A stretch of 64,000 nt of DNA from Terriglobia bacterium (GTDB lineage Bacteria > Acidobacteriota > Terriglobia > Terriglobales > Acidobacteriaceae): assembly GCA_020072645.1 (NCBI GenBank), contig JAIQGK010000001.1, forward strand, positions 310,001 through 374,000, read 5' to 3'. Below are positions 25,418-33,831 of this stretch, piece after piece. Both the position numbers and the translations under genes were made by a program. Each line of letters starts with the position of its first letter. The first letter of the stretch is position 1. The notes beneath the pieces were generated by a model, which saw only the letters and a program-made list of their open reading frames with translations, had not been told where the DNA came from and searched no databases.

Positions 25418-26730
25418 TGTCGAAATCCCTGTTCAGCCTTATCCTTGTCCTTGCTCTCCCAGCTCTTGCGCAAAACGCTTTTGTGCAAAACAATGCGCGT
25501 CTTGACCAGCGCCTGGAAAATGGCATGCGAGTGATCCTGGTGGAAGACCATCATGCGCCGGTTGCGTCTTACGTGCTGCTCTATAAATTTGGATCGGCGG
25601 ATGATCCGCCTCATCGCACCGGCCTGGCGCATTTTTGCGAACACCTGGTGCTCACCCGATCAGGAGAGGCGTCTGTCCGCTACGCGGCGCTAATCCAGTC
25701 CCGCGGAGGGACTTTCAACGCCACCACCGGGCGCGATAGTACCCGGTTCTACGCCACGGTGCCTTCCACCGCTTTGCTGCCCGCGCTTGCCTATGAGGCC
25801 CAGCGGATGAAGGGCCGCGAGTTCACCCCGGAAGGATTCAAACTGGAATCCGGGGTTGTGGAAAATGAGCGCGTCCAACACCACGAAGACCAACCTTATG
25901 GAGCGGCCGAAGATTACCTGGATGAGTTGGCCGCCTCCACCACGGCGTACCAGCATCCCGTGATAGGTTACGTGCCCGACCTGCGGCAGATTACCTTACA
26001 GGAAGCCAGGGAATTCATTGCTACGCATTATTGGCCGCAAAATGCGGTGTTAACCATTGTGGGAGACTTCTCCGCCCCGCAACTTCTGAAGAGCGTTCAC
26101 GCCATCTTCGGCGGCGGCAGCCAGCCGAGCGATCTTGCCGCCGTGCCGCGTCAAGTGGAGCCGCACTCGCACGATGGACAGTTTGAAACCACGGACAAGC
26201 AGGCTCGCGCCGCCCGCCTTTACTTTGCCTATCCGGCACCGAGCCTGGGAGATAAGGCCGCTTCAGACTTGCTGCTGCTGGATGTCATTCTGACGAAGAG
26301 CCAGCATGCCCGCCTGAAGCAGGCCCTGGTCGATTCCAGAATCGCCAGCTCCGTGAAAAGTGACATGGAATTCCGTAAAGATGGCGGCCTTTACTACCTG
26401 ATCGTCACGCTGGCGCGGCCCGACGCCGCGGAAAAGGCCAGCGCCGCCATAGACGCCGCTCTGCGGAGCATCCGCGAAACCGGAATTACTGCCGCGGAAT
26501 TGCGCCGGGCACAACTGATCCTGGAAGGCGAGCAGGCGGAAAAAGACGAGAGCTCTCGCTATCGCGCTACGCAGATTGCCACAGGCGCTGCGCTTTTCAA
26601 CGCTCCCGATATTCTTGAAAGCACCAACGATCAACTCCGCCATGCAACCGGCAGCCAGATTGCCGGCGTGGCCGGCCATTACCTGCTCGGCAAAGAGCAC
26701 GTAAGTCTTCTCGTTAAACCCAATAAATGA
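25414..26730 (+). CDS. M16 family zinc peptidase, catalytic subunit
   Basis: Insulinase/pitrilysin-type metallopeptidase, 438 aa, with a signal peptide (about residues 1-20, ending ALAQ), so it probably acts in the periplasm. The inverted zinc motif H73-F-C-E76-H77 is intact, and E152 in VVENERVQ is the expected third ligand. In RiPP pathways M16 peptidases remove leaders or trim N-termini, as PqqF-like enzymes do; here it may trim residues left after C39 cleavage (inference). It is translationally coupled to the ATPase gene and followed 20 bases later by its partner. Confidence 0.88.
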   Translation: MMSKSLFSLILVLALPALAQNAFVQNNARLDQRLENGMRVILVEDHHAPVASYVLLYKFGSADDPPHRTGLAHFCEHLVLTRSGEASVRYAALIQSRGGTFNATTGRDSTRFYATVPSTALLPALAYEAQRMKGREFTPEGFKLESGVVENERVQHHEDQPYGAAEDYLDELAASTTAYQHPVIGYVPDLRQITLQEAREFIATHYWPQNAVLTIVGDFSAPQLLKSVHAIFGGGSQPSDLAAVPRQVEPHSHDGQFETTDKQARAARLYFAYPAPSLGDKAASDLLLLDVILTKSQHARLKQALVDSRIASSVKSDMEFRKDGGLYYLIVTLARPDAAEKASAAIDAALRSIRETGITAAELRRAQLILEGEQAEKDESSRYRATQIATGAALFNAPDILESTNDQLRHATGSQIAGVAGHYLLGKEHVSLLVKPNK

Positions 26731-26750
26731 GCTATCCAAGAACTTAATTT

Positions 26751-28178
26751 ATGTTGCGAAAAATCTTAGGCATATTTCTCTGCGCCTTCTCGTTGCCGCT
26801 CTTTGCGGGGCAGGTGCCGTCCAGGATCGAAAGAACCGGGCCTTCAGAAAATTTAGGGGGAATGCCCCGGTTTCACTTTCCGCCCAGCCGCTTGCGCAAG
26901 CTGAGGAATGGAATTTCCCTCGTTACGATGCAAAGCGCGGGTATGTCCCATTTCATTCTGCATGTGCGTGTGCTTGCCAGCAGCGTAAACGATTCTCCCG
27001 GGCTTCCCGGCGTTGCCGAGGCGACAGCGAAACTACTTGTCGGGGACAATGATGCCCTAAAACAAGACTTGGAAGACTACGGGGCCACGCTCGAAACTTC
27101 CGTTTCTTACGGTTCTTATACTACGGAATTCAGTGTCAGCGGCCCGGTGGAAGCGTTTGATTATGCGGCCGGCAAGCTGTTCCATGCGCTGACCCGGCCT
27201 GCATTCACCGCGAAGAACCTGGCGGAGTGGAAGCTCCGCCGCACGGCCAAGCTGCAAGACCAGAAGAGCTCGCCGAATTACCTGGCTGATTCCGTGCTGG
27301 CGCACCTCCTCTATGAAGATGCACGCGAAAATACCGGGCCTGACGATGAGAGCCTGCAGCGGATGACCGTGGCCGACCTCCAGAAGTTTTATCAGACTTA
27401 CTACAGCCCCTGCCGGACATCAGCAGGAGTGATCAGTCCAGTGCCTGCCTCCGGCGTGGAGTCCAGGCTGCAGAAGTTGTTCTCTTCCTGGAAAGGTTGT
27501 GCTGCCGCGGACGCGGTGAAGACGGTCGACCGCCCGCTGGCGGGAAAGTCGGTCCACTTGGTGGACGATCCCCAAATGAAACAGGCTTACCTCGTGTTGG
27601 GCAAGCCTGCTGTCTCGCGTCTGAGCCTTGACTACGCCGCATGCCTTGTTCTGAACCGGATTCTGGGAGAAGGGCCCGGCTCACGGTTGTGGCCGATCCG
27701 CCAGACCAAAGGATATACCTACGATATACACAGCTCATTGACCGCTCTGAAATACCTGCACCACATTTCAATTACGGCGGCCCTGGCTCCGGAGCGCGTC
27801 CACGATGTGCTTGGATTGATTACGGCCGAAGTAGAAGCGCTTCGCACCAGTGGGCCCACGAGAGAAGAAGTGGAGGCAGCCAAAGAAGCCATCGTTGGCG
27901 GCCTTGCTCTCGACCTGGAAAACCGGGATGTGATCCTGGGAACGGTCATGAATCAGTATCTTTACGGCTGGGCAGCCGGTCACGAGCAGCAATATGTGCT
28001 TGAATTATTGGCGATTAACCCCCGAAGGGTGCAGCAGGCGGCACAGAAGTACCTGGATACCAATCAGATGCAGATCATCGTGATTGGCAATAAGAAAGTC
28101 CTGGGACCGCTGCTGGGTAGGGGCAGCTCGCTTCCTGTGAATGCTCTTTTCACAAAAAGGGCGAATGAAATTAAGTAA
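26751..28178 (+). CDS. M16-like peptidase, probable non-catalytic partner
   Basis: A 475-aa M16-fold protein with signal peptide (ending FAGQV). The zinc site is lost: where HxxEH is expected the sequence reads GVAEATAKLL. The C-terminal domain retains the Arg/Tyr substrate-binding pair (GSRLWPIRQTKGYTYDIHSSL). Such active/inactive pairs are the usual M16B arrangement, with the inactive subunit binding substrate. It directly follows the catalytic subunit in the operon and is the last gene before an AT-rich gap. Confidence 0.85.
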   Translation: MLRKILGIFLCAFSLPLFAGQVPSRIERTGPSENLGGMPRFHFPPSRLRKLRNGISLVTMQSAGMSHFILHVRVLASSVNDSPGLPGVAEATAKLLVGDNDALKQDLEDYGATLETSVSYGSYTTEFSVSGPVEAFDYAAGKLFHALTRPAFTAKNLAEWKLRRTAKLQDQKSSPNYLADSVLAHLLYEDARENTGPDDESLQRMTVADLQKFYQTYYSPCRTSAGVISPVPASGVESRLQKLFSSWKGCAAADAVKTVDRPLAGKSVHLVDDPQMKQAYLVLGKPAVSRLSLDYAACLVLNRILGEGPGSRLWPIRQTKGYTYDIHSSLTALKYLHHISITAALAPERVHDVLGLITAEVEALRTSGPTREEVEAAKEAIVGGLALDLENRDVILGTVMNQYLYGWAAGHEQQYVLELLAINPRRVQQAAQKYLDTNQMQIIVIGNKKVLGPLLGRGSSLPVNALFTKRANEIK

Positions 28179-28290
28179 ATTTTATATATACGAACGAATT
28201 AAAAGTTTATACAATAGTTAATAATCCAATCATAAAACAACAAGCCATCATTCTATCAGCATCCCATTAAAGATAACTATAAGGTAAACA
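28179..28290 (+). promoter_or_regulatory. AT-rich promoter-like gap before the ADOP permease gene
   Basis: About 110 bases of strikingly A/T-rich sequence between GC-rich genes, with a -10-like TACAAT at 28210-28215 and TATATATA at 28183-28190, and AAGG ahead of the next ATG. It probably carries a separate promoter. No convincing -35 hexamer was found. Confidence 0.45.
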
Positions 28291-30702
28291 ATGAGTTGGA
28301 AAGTGATTAGACAGGATTTTCGAAGGATCAGGCGCACATGGAAAGAAAGCCTGATGATAGCGCTGACGCTGGGTATAGGCGTGGCGGCAAGTACACTTCT
28401 GTTCGCGCTTTTATACCGAATGGTGATACGCCCGCTGCCGTATTCTCACTCCGAACAGCTGGTTTATATTTCAGAAACCAATTCCGGCGGGGCTTCCATA
28501 CCAGCCGCTTCACCGGACGTGGCCGACTGGCAAGCCATGAGCCACGGCTTGGAATCCCTGGCAAGCTACGGCGGCCAGCCCATCACCGTTTTGGGAGGCA
28601 GCTATCCGGTGCGAGTAGAAGGCACCGGCGTTTCCCGGGACTTCTTCCACGTACTGCAGGTGCAGCCTGCCATGGGACGTACATACTCTGCGGAAGAGCA
28701 GCAGTTGCATGGTTCCCCGGTCGTGCTGGTCAGCGATCGCTTCTGGAAAGACCAACTCGGGGGACGACCCGAGGCCATCGGCAAGAGCCTGCGCATCCTC
28801 GACATGGACTTCACCGTCATCGGCGTAATGCCTCCTGCATTCGAATTTCCAGGCAAGACACAGATCTGGATCTCGCGCGAGATATTTCCCAGCTCAACAG
28901 ATCGCAGCGCCCATAACGATTTCGTGATCGGACGGCTCAAGCCGGGCGCTTCCGTCACTGAAGCCGGGTCGGAGCTGCAAGGAATCGCCCGCGAATTGCA
29001 GGCCAAATACCCCACTACCAATCATGGAGTTGGAGTACGAGTGGAGACGCTCCAGGAACACTTGTTGGGTGAACAAAAGACCGCTTTGTTGCTGGCCTTC
29101 GGAGTGGGGCTGTGCGTCCTGATCATTGCCGGGGCGAACCTAGCCAATCTTTTCCTGAGTCGGGTGCTCACGCGGCAGAACGAACTGCTGATCCGCGAAG
29201 CTTTTGGCGCCACTCGCAACATGATCGTTAAAGATCTTTTACGAGAAGCTGTATTGCTTGCCGTGGCTGGCGGAAGCGTGGGACTGTTGGGAACCTATGT
29301 GTCCATCCGGATTCTGCGGCAATGGTCGCTCTCGTGGTCGTCTGTGGGAGCGCTGGGCATTGACGGCGCAGTCAGCGCGTACGCGTTCGTCATCGCCGTG
29401 CTGGCAGCGTGCCTCGCTGTGATCGCGGCCGCGTTCAACCACCGTCGCAGTAACCCTGCCGCGGTGGTCAGGGGTGCGCCTATGACTTCTACCACAAACC
29501 GGCAGCAATCCTGGCTGCGCACCACCCTGGTTTCCGCTGAAGTGGGAATCGCATTTGCAGTTTGCCTGAGCGCCGGCTTGCTGCTTCACAGCTGGGACAA
29601 GGTCGCTTCGCAGCCTTCCGGCCTGCGTGACGCCAACATGCTGGTGGCAAACTTGTCATTGCCGGCCGTCCCGGGCTCTGAAGAAGCTGCGGCCCAACAT
29701 ACTGTCACGTTTTATCAATCCCTGCTGCAACAGGTTTCCGGCATTGCCGGAGTGCGTTCGGCGGCCGTGGTGAATGATGTGCCTTTTTCCGGCAACGATC
29801 ATAACGGAAATTTCATCATCGAAGGCTCGGGAGAAAGCGGAGGAGGACAGGAGAACGGAGCTAACTTCCGCGTGGTGAGCTCTGAGTATTTCAATACCAT
29901 GGGGATTCCTGTGCTGGAAGGGCGCGGCCTCAGCGACTCCGACAACTCCGGCGCAACGGCCGTTGCCGTGATAGACGCCGAGACGAGAAAACAGTATTTC
30001 CGCGACCATGATCCCATCGGCAGGCGCATCAAGCTGACCGGCCTCGACCCCAAGGCGGATTGGGCCACCGTAGTAGGCGTTTGCGGCACTGTTCGTGATA
30101 TGCAACTGAACGCCGCGACTTCGCCCCACATTTATGTTCCGTTGAGCCAGCATCCGGGCGCGGTGATGGACGCGGGCATCATCCTGCGCACCGAAGCTAC
30201 TCCCACCAGCCTCATTGGTCCGGTCCGCAATCTGGTTGCGGGCTTGCAGCCCGGCGGGGTAGTGGAGTTCACTACGACTTCCGACCTCTTGGCAAATTCC
30301 CTGAAGAATTTTCGCCTCCGCGCGTCGCTGGTGCTGGCGCTGTCTCTGATCGCGCTGGCGCTATCAATGATCGGCATCTATGCGCTGGCCAGCACGATGG
30401 TCCGCGAGAGACGAAAGGAAATCGCCATACGCATTGCTGTAGGCGCGGACTTGAAGCAGATTGTCAGGTTCGTCCTCTTTAAAGGATTGCTGCCGGTGCT
30501 GTACGGGGCCGCCGCCGGCTTGGCCCTTTCCTACAGCGTGGCTTTTCTGTGGAGGAAATTCCTGTTTGGCGTTTCCGTCTGGGACCCGGCCACCTTTATC
30601 GCGGTTCCGGCGTTACTGATAGGCGCCGGGCTGCTGGCCAATGTCGTCCCCGCGTTTTTTTCCGTCAAAATCAATACCCAGCAAATGCTTAAGGAACAAT
30701 AA
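28291..30702 (+). CDS. ADOP-family MacB/FtsX-type permease
   Basis: An 803-aa permease of the Acidobacterial duplicated orphan permease (ADOP) type: an N-terminal helix (SLMIALTLGIGVAASTLLFALLYRMVI), a MacB_PCD periplasmic domain (about 45-240), three helices, a second periplasmic domain (about 415-630) and a final FtsX-like block with the ERRKEIAIRIAVGA coupling motif. It has no own ATPase. ADOPs occur in large numbers in Acidobacteria, often next to unrelated genes. It may take part in peptide efflux or resistance here, or merely be a neighbour. Confidence 0.88.
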   Translation: MSWKVIRQDFRRIRRTWKESLMIALTLGIGVAASTLLFALLYRMVIRPLPYSHSEQLVYISETNSGGASIPAASPDVADWQAMSHGLESLASYGGQPITVLGGSYPVRVEGTGVSRDFFHVLQVQPAMGRTYSAEEQQLHGSPVVLVSDRFWKDQLGGRPEAIGKSLRILDMDFTVIGVMPPAFEFPGKTQIWISREIFPSSTDRSAHNDFVIGRLKPGASVTEAGSELQGIARELQAKYPTTNHGVGVRVETLQEHLLGEQKTALLLAFGVGLCVLIIAGANLANLFLSRVLTRQNELLIREAFGATRNMIVKDLLREAVLLAVAGGSVGLLGTYVSIRILRQWSLSWSSVGALGIDGAVSAYAFVIAVLAACLAVIAAAFNHRRSNPAAVVRGAPMTSTTNRQQSWLRTTLVSAEVGIAFAVCLSAGLLLHSWDKVASQPSGLRDANMLVANLSLPAVPGSEEAAAQHTVTFYQSLLQQVSGIAGVRSAAVVNDVPFSGNDHNGNFIIEGSGESGGGQENGANFRVVSSEYFNTMGIPVLEGRGLSDSDNSGATAVAVIDAETRKQYFRDHDPIGRRIKLTGLDPKADWATVVGVCGTVRDMQLNAATSPHIYVPLSQHPGAVMDAGIILRTEATPTSLIGPVRNLVAGLQPGGVVEFTTTSDLLANSLKNFRLRASLVLALSLIALALSMIGIYALASTMVRERRKEIAIRIAVGADLKQIVRFVLFKGLLPVLYGAAAGLALSYSVAFLWRKFLFGVSVWDPATFIAVPALLIGAGLLANVVPAFFSVKINTQQMLKEQ

Positions 30703-30707
30703 CCCTG

Positions 30708-30731
30708 ATGCCTCGCCCCGCGGTGAGGCAT
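30708..30731 (+). terminator. Hairpin terminator after the ADOP permease
   Basis: ATGCCTCGCC and GGTGAGGCAT form a 10-bp stem with one G-T pair around a CCGC loop, five bases after the permease stop codon, followed by a pyrimidine-rich TTCCTCCTT. Position and shape fit an intrinsic terminator, though the T-run is weak. Confidence 0.65.
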
Positions 30732-30905
30732 TCCTCCTTGAAAATTCAGGTTAGCCTCTGCTCCATCCCAGATTGTGCAAAACGGCTCAATCCGGGAGCT
30801 CTGGTGGGCCGTGCCACACGGTCTATAGCAAACCTAAAACGGCTTTTGAGGGCGCGGCGGCGTTGCTCCGCTTAGTTTGCCCGATCTCTCTTGGAGTTTC
30901 TATTC

Positions 30906-32843
30906 ATGCACAACCTTGCAAATATTACGAATTTCTCCGTCCCGTCCGGTACTATACCAGCTTCCGGAGCAGTTGCTCTGGTCTATACCCCCTGGGGATC
31001 TTTCACTCGTGGGTCGATTGCTCTTGGCATTTTGAAAGAATGCGTCCGCAGCACCGGATGCAGCGCAGATGTGCATTACCTGAACATCGATTTTGCGCAG
31101 AAGATCGGTCTGAAGCGGTATGACCATATCGCGCGAAATTCCGTGCTGAGCGCGGAATGGTTCTTCTCCAGAGCGCTGTCGGCTTCGGTAGGACAAGAAT
31201 TCAAGAATGACTGGCACGCATTGAAGTCCACGCCGGAAGGCCGCCGGCTGGCCGATGAATTGACAAACCTGATGGGCGGCTCGGAAGAGCTATGCATCCG
31301 GCTGGCCGAACAGACCGTCCCTGAATTCCTTGAGGAATCGCTGGTAGGCGTTCCGTGGGAAAAATACGATGTGATCGGGTTCTCCGTCACATTTGCCCAG
31401 ACGCAGGCATCATTGCTTCTGGCACAGCGTCTTAAACAGAAGTATCCAGAAAAAACAATCGTGTTCGGCGGGGCCAACGTGGATGCTGGTATGGGATTGC
31501 AACTGCTTCGCGCCTTTCCCTGGATCGATTATGTGGTGCACGGAGAGGCGGAAGAATCGTTTCCGGAGCTCCTGAGGAACCTGCTTGCGGGCAAGCGGTT
31601 CGTGCCTGTAAATGGCGTCTCCTTCCGCGAGGGCGGCCAGATTGTCGCCGGAGACCATAACGCTCAACCGCTCTCACGGATGGATGACTCGCCCGTTCCC
31701 GATTACAGCGACTATATAACTGCAGTGAAAAAAGCAGGCATTCCGGCAAAGTTCCAAGTCAAACTCCCGTTTGAATCCTCGCGTGGATGCTGGTGGGGAG
31801 CGAAGCATCATTGCGCATTCTGCGGCCTGAACCGCGATTCCATGGCGTTCCGCAAGAAATCGCCGGCGCGCGTTTATGATGAACTCCTGCACCTTTCGCG
31901 CGAGTACGAGTGCAACAATTTCTACGCCGTAGACAATATCCTGGACATGCTTTACTTCACGGAATTACTGCCCCGCCTGGCGGAGCGCAACCTGGACCTC
32001 TCCATTTTCTATGAAATCAAGGCGAACCTCTCGCGCGAGCAGGTGCGCATGCTAGCTGCTTCAGGAATCAGGGCAATCCAGCCGGGAATCGAAAGTTTCA
32101 ACTCCGAGCTGCTGCGCGAGATGAATAAGGGCGTGACGGCGATCCAGAATATTCAGTTATTGAAATGGTGCCGCGAAGAGGGGATTGACGTGGTTTGGAA
32201 CATTCTTTATAGCTTTCCCGGCGAACAAGCCAGGCATTATGCCGGAATGCCGGAGCTGCTGCGCTCCATTGCGCACCTGCAGCCGCCGCTTTCGGTTTCG
32301 CCTGTGATCGTGGAGCGGTTCAGCCCTTACCATTCGCAACGCGAAAAATATAAGCTGAAACTCAAGGCCGCGGAAGTTTATTCCCTTCTTTATCCATCTG
32401 AAAAAATGGACCTGGAGAGCTTTGCTTATTATTTCGATACCATCTCCGATGAAGCAGCAGGTTCCAGCGGTGACTACATTTCACCCATGATCGCTGCCTG
32501 CAACGAGTGGAAGGCGGCTCCGGCAACCTTCGTCTATGAAAAAGGAGAAGGGTTCAGCGTGCTCTACGACAACCGGCCGCTGATCCCCGGCACGCCCGTA
32601 GCCACGCGGCGAATCGTGCTGCGAGACGTCCAAGCCGATATTTATGACTTCTGTGACAAGCATCGCTCTTTCAAAAGCATCCTTGAATGGTGCAACAAGA
32701 ATGGAAAATCCATGGATGAGTCTCGCCTGCGCAGCTTGCTACAGACTTTGAGTGCCAACAAGCTCATGTTTGAAGAGAATGACCACTACTTGGCGCTGGC
32801 TGTTCGCAAGCCCCGCTTGAAAGCATTCAGGCTTACCGGTTGA
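30906..32843 (+). CDS. B12-binding radical SAM RiPP maturase (RiPP maturation radical SAM protein 1 type)
   Basis: A 645-aa radical SAM enzyme. The N-terminal 200 residues form a cobalamin-binding-like Rossmann region (IVFGGANVDAGMGLQLL, DYVVHGEAEESFPEL). The [4Fe-4S] ligands lie in ESSRGCWWGAKHHCAFCGL: C295, C303, C306, the C-x7-C-x2-C spacing of this RiPP-linked group rather than classical Cx3Cx2C. The C-terminus has a winged-helix-like region (about 560-640). Members accompany unusual RiPP precursors and several B12 radical SAM enzymes methylate unactivated carbons. The ATG at 30906 has GGAG 9 bases upstream; an in-frame TTG at 30891 overlaps this site and is rejected. It follows a terminator, so it probably has its own promoter. 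Confidence 0.88.
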   Translation: MHNLANITNFSVPSGTIPASGAVALVYTPWGSFTRGSIALGILKECVRSTGCSADVHYLNIDFAQKIGLKRYDHIARNSVLSAEWFFSRALSASVGQEFKNDWHALKSTPEGRRLADELTNLMGGSEELCIRLAEQTVPEFLEESLVGVPWEKYDVIGFSVTFAQTQASLLLAQRLKQKYPEKTIVFGGANVDAGMGLQLLRAFPWIDYVVHGEAEESFPELLRNLLAGKRFVPVNGVSFREGGQIVAGDHNAQPLSRMDDSPVPDYSDYITAVKKAGIPAKFQVKLPFESSRGCWWGAKHHCAFCGLNRDSMAFRKKSPARVYDELLHLSREYECNNFYAVDNILDMLYFTELLPRLAERNLDLSIFYEIKANLSREQVRMLAASGIRAIQPGIESFNSELLREMNKGVTAIQNIQLLKWCREEGIDVVWNILYSFPGEQARHYAGMPELLRSIAHLQPPLSVSPVIVERFSPYHSQREKYKLKLKAAEVYSLLYPSEKMDLESFAYYFDTISDEAAGSSGDYISPMIAACNEWKAAPATFVYEKGEGFSVLYDNRPLIPGTPVATRRIVLRDVQADIYDFCDKHRSFKSILEWCNKNGKSMDESRLRSLLQTLSANKLMFEENDHYLALAVRKPRLKAFRLTG

Positions 32844-33175
32844 TGCGTCGCGATGCGTCAGCCCGCTTTCAAGTATTCAACGGTAGTGCCAAATTATGCC
32901 TACGGAGTTTTGTTATGTGATGTTCATCTGGGAATCGATTGGCATCATCGACGACAATCGCTGGTGAACATTACAGGCGAAGCTTGGTCAGAAATCCGAC
33001 AACAGTCATTAAGAATCTCAGTGGGTGAGTCGCAGCGCTCCGCACCCGGTCCTGACTTGCCCGGCAAACCCGAAAAATCCCAACCTACAATTCAACCCAC
33101 AGACTACGATGTCTTGCGCGACTTACGCGTACTTTGGTAGTCCCCGCGTAAGACTTACACAGGCAAAATGTGATC
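32844..33175. other. Intergenic boundary of the RiPP cluster
   Basis: About 330 bases between the radical SAM gene and a convergent minus-strand cassette. Short open frames exist but show no conserved features or ribosome binding site. No clear terminator was found. Confidence 0.4.
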
Positions 33176-33514
33176 TTACGATGGTCCCGTTTCGCTTTCT
33201 GCGAGCCTGAAATACCGCGTATTCAGAAGGGAAGCAGCGTCACGGGCATCGACGGTTTGAACAGGTTGCGACGAGGTAAATTCGTAGCTGCGTCCTGTAA
33301 AGAGACCACGAACCCGAATAGGCGATGCCTCCACAGAGCGGATCTTTACAGAAGAGCCGGTTGTTGTTTGCGAATTGCCAGGAGAGTTCGGCGTTGCTGC
33401 CGCCGCAACTGGGCGGACGCTGCTTTTCCCGCGCTCCGTCAGTGTAGGTCTCTGGATGCTGCGCGTTGGCGCCTGGCTGCTTTGCCATTCTGATCGTCTA
33501 TGACCGCAACACAT
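33176..33514 (-). CDS. Small hypothetical protein beginning MCCG
   Basis: A 112-aa protein with ATG at 33514 preceded by AGGAG at a good spacing; it overlaps the end of the upstream membrane-protein gene. The N-terminus MCCGHRRSEW is followed by a low-complexity Ser/Thr/Pro stretch (about 15-65), and the C-terminal part is IRVRGLFTGRSYEFTSSQPVQTVDARDAASLL. That last pattern (V/R-G-x-x-T-G-R-x-Y-x-F...V-D-x-R-D-A) resembles small proteins seen in other genomes, but no function is known to me. It is the third gene of a minus-strand operon with the DUF1360-like and Cys-repeat proteins. Confidence 0.6.
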   Translation of the reverse strand: MCCGHRRSEWQSSQAPTRSIQRPTLTERGKSSVRPVAAAATPNSPGNSQTTTGSSVKIRSVEASPIRVRGLFTGRSYEFTSSQPVQTVDARDAASLLNTRYFRLAESETGPS

Positions 33515-33830
33515 CGTGGGTAGCTCCTTCCGTGGATTGAGAAATTGGTTCAATGATCACCGGCTCCGTCCCGATGCGCTCCAACATGCAGGCACAACCA
33601 GAAAGAGCCAGCCAGACGAATAACCACTCCACTAGGTGGCGTGAAATGTAGAGCGCTGCCGGGGCCGCAATCCAGAGGCTGAGGCACTTGAAGCAATCCA
33701 TCAGCTCACCGGCAAGGCCGCGGCCCAAGAGGGCGCGAAGTCGGTAAATCAGTCCGGCTGGACCGTCTTCGCGCGCCAGCAGGTGCGTGACCCGCCAGGT
33801 TGCGAAGACGGCCAGGACAAAGTGAAACAT
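33498..33830 (-). CDS. DUF1360-like small membrane protein
   Basis: A 110-aa membrane protein. The N-terminus FHFVLAVFATWRVTHLLAREDGP, then a Cys pair-like CFKCLSLWIAAPAALY segment, matches the DUF1360 pattern: a short helix, a THLL-x-x-E-D-G-P turn and an F-x-C-x-x-C-x-S/x-W segment. At least three hydrophobic helices are visible. The start codon lies one base from the preceding stop, implying translational coupling with the 669-aa Cys-repeat protein. Function is unknown. Confidence 0.68.
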   Translation of the reverse strand: MFHFVLAVFATWRVTHLLAREDGPAGLIYRLRALLGRGLAGELMDCFKCLSLWIAAPAALYISRHLVEWLFVWLALSGCACMLERIGTEPVIIEPISQSTEGATHDVLRS

Positions 33831-33831
33831 C

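Noticed and set aside
30891-30905. TTG start giving a five-residue longer radical SAM protein
   Set aside because: The TTG overlaps the GGAG ribosome binding site of the ATG at 30906.
32853-33140. A 95-codon open frame after the radical SAM gene
   Set aside because: No ribosome binding site, low similarity to any protein pattern and no conserved features.
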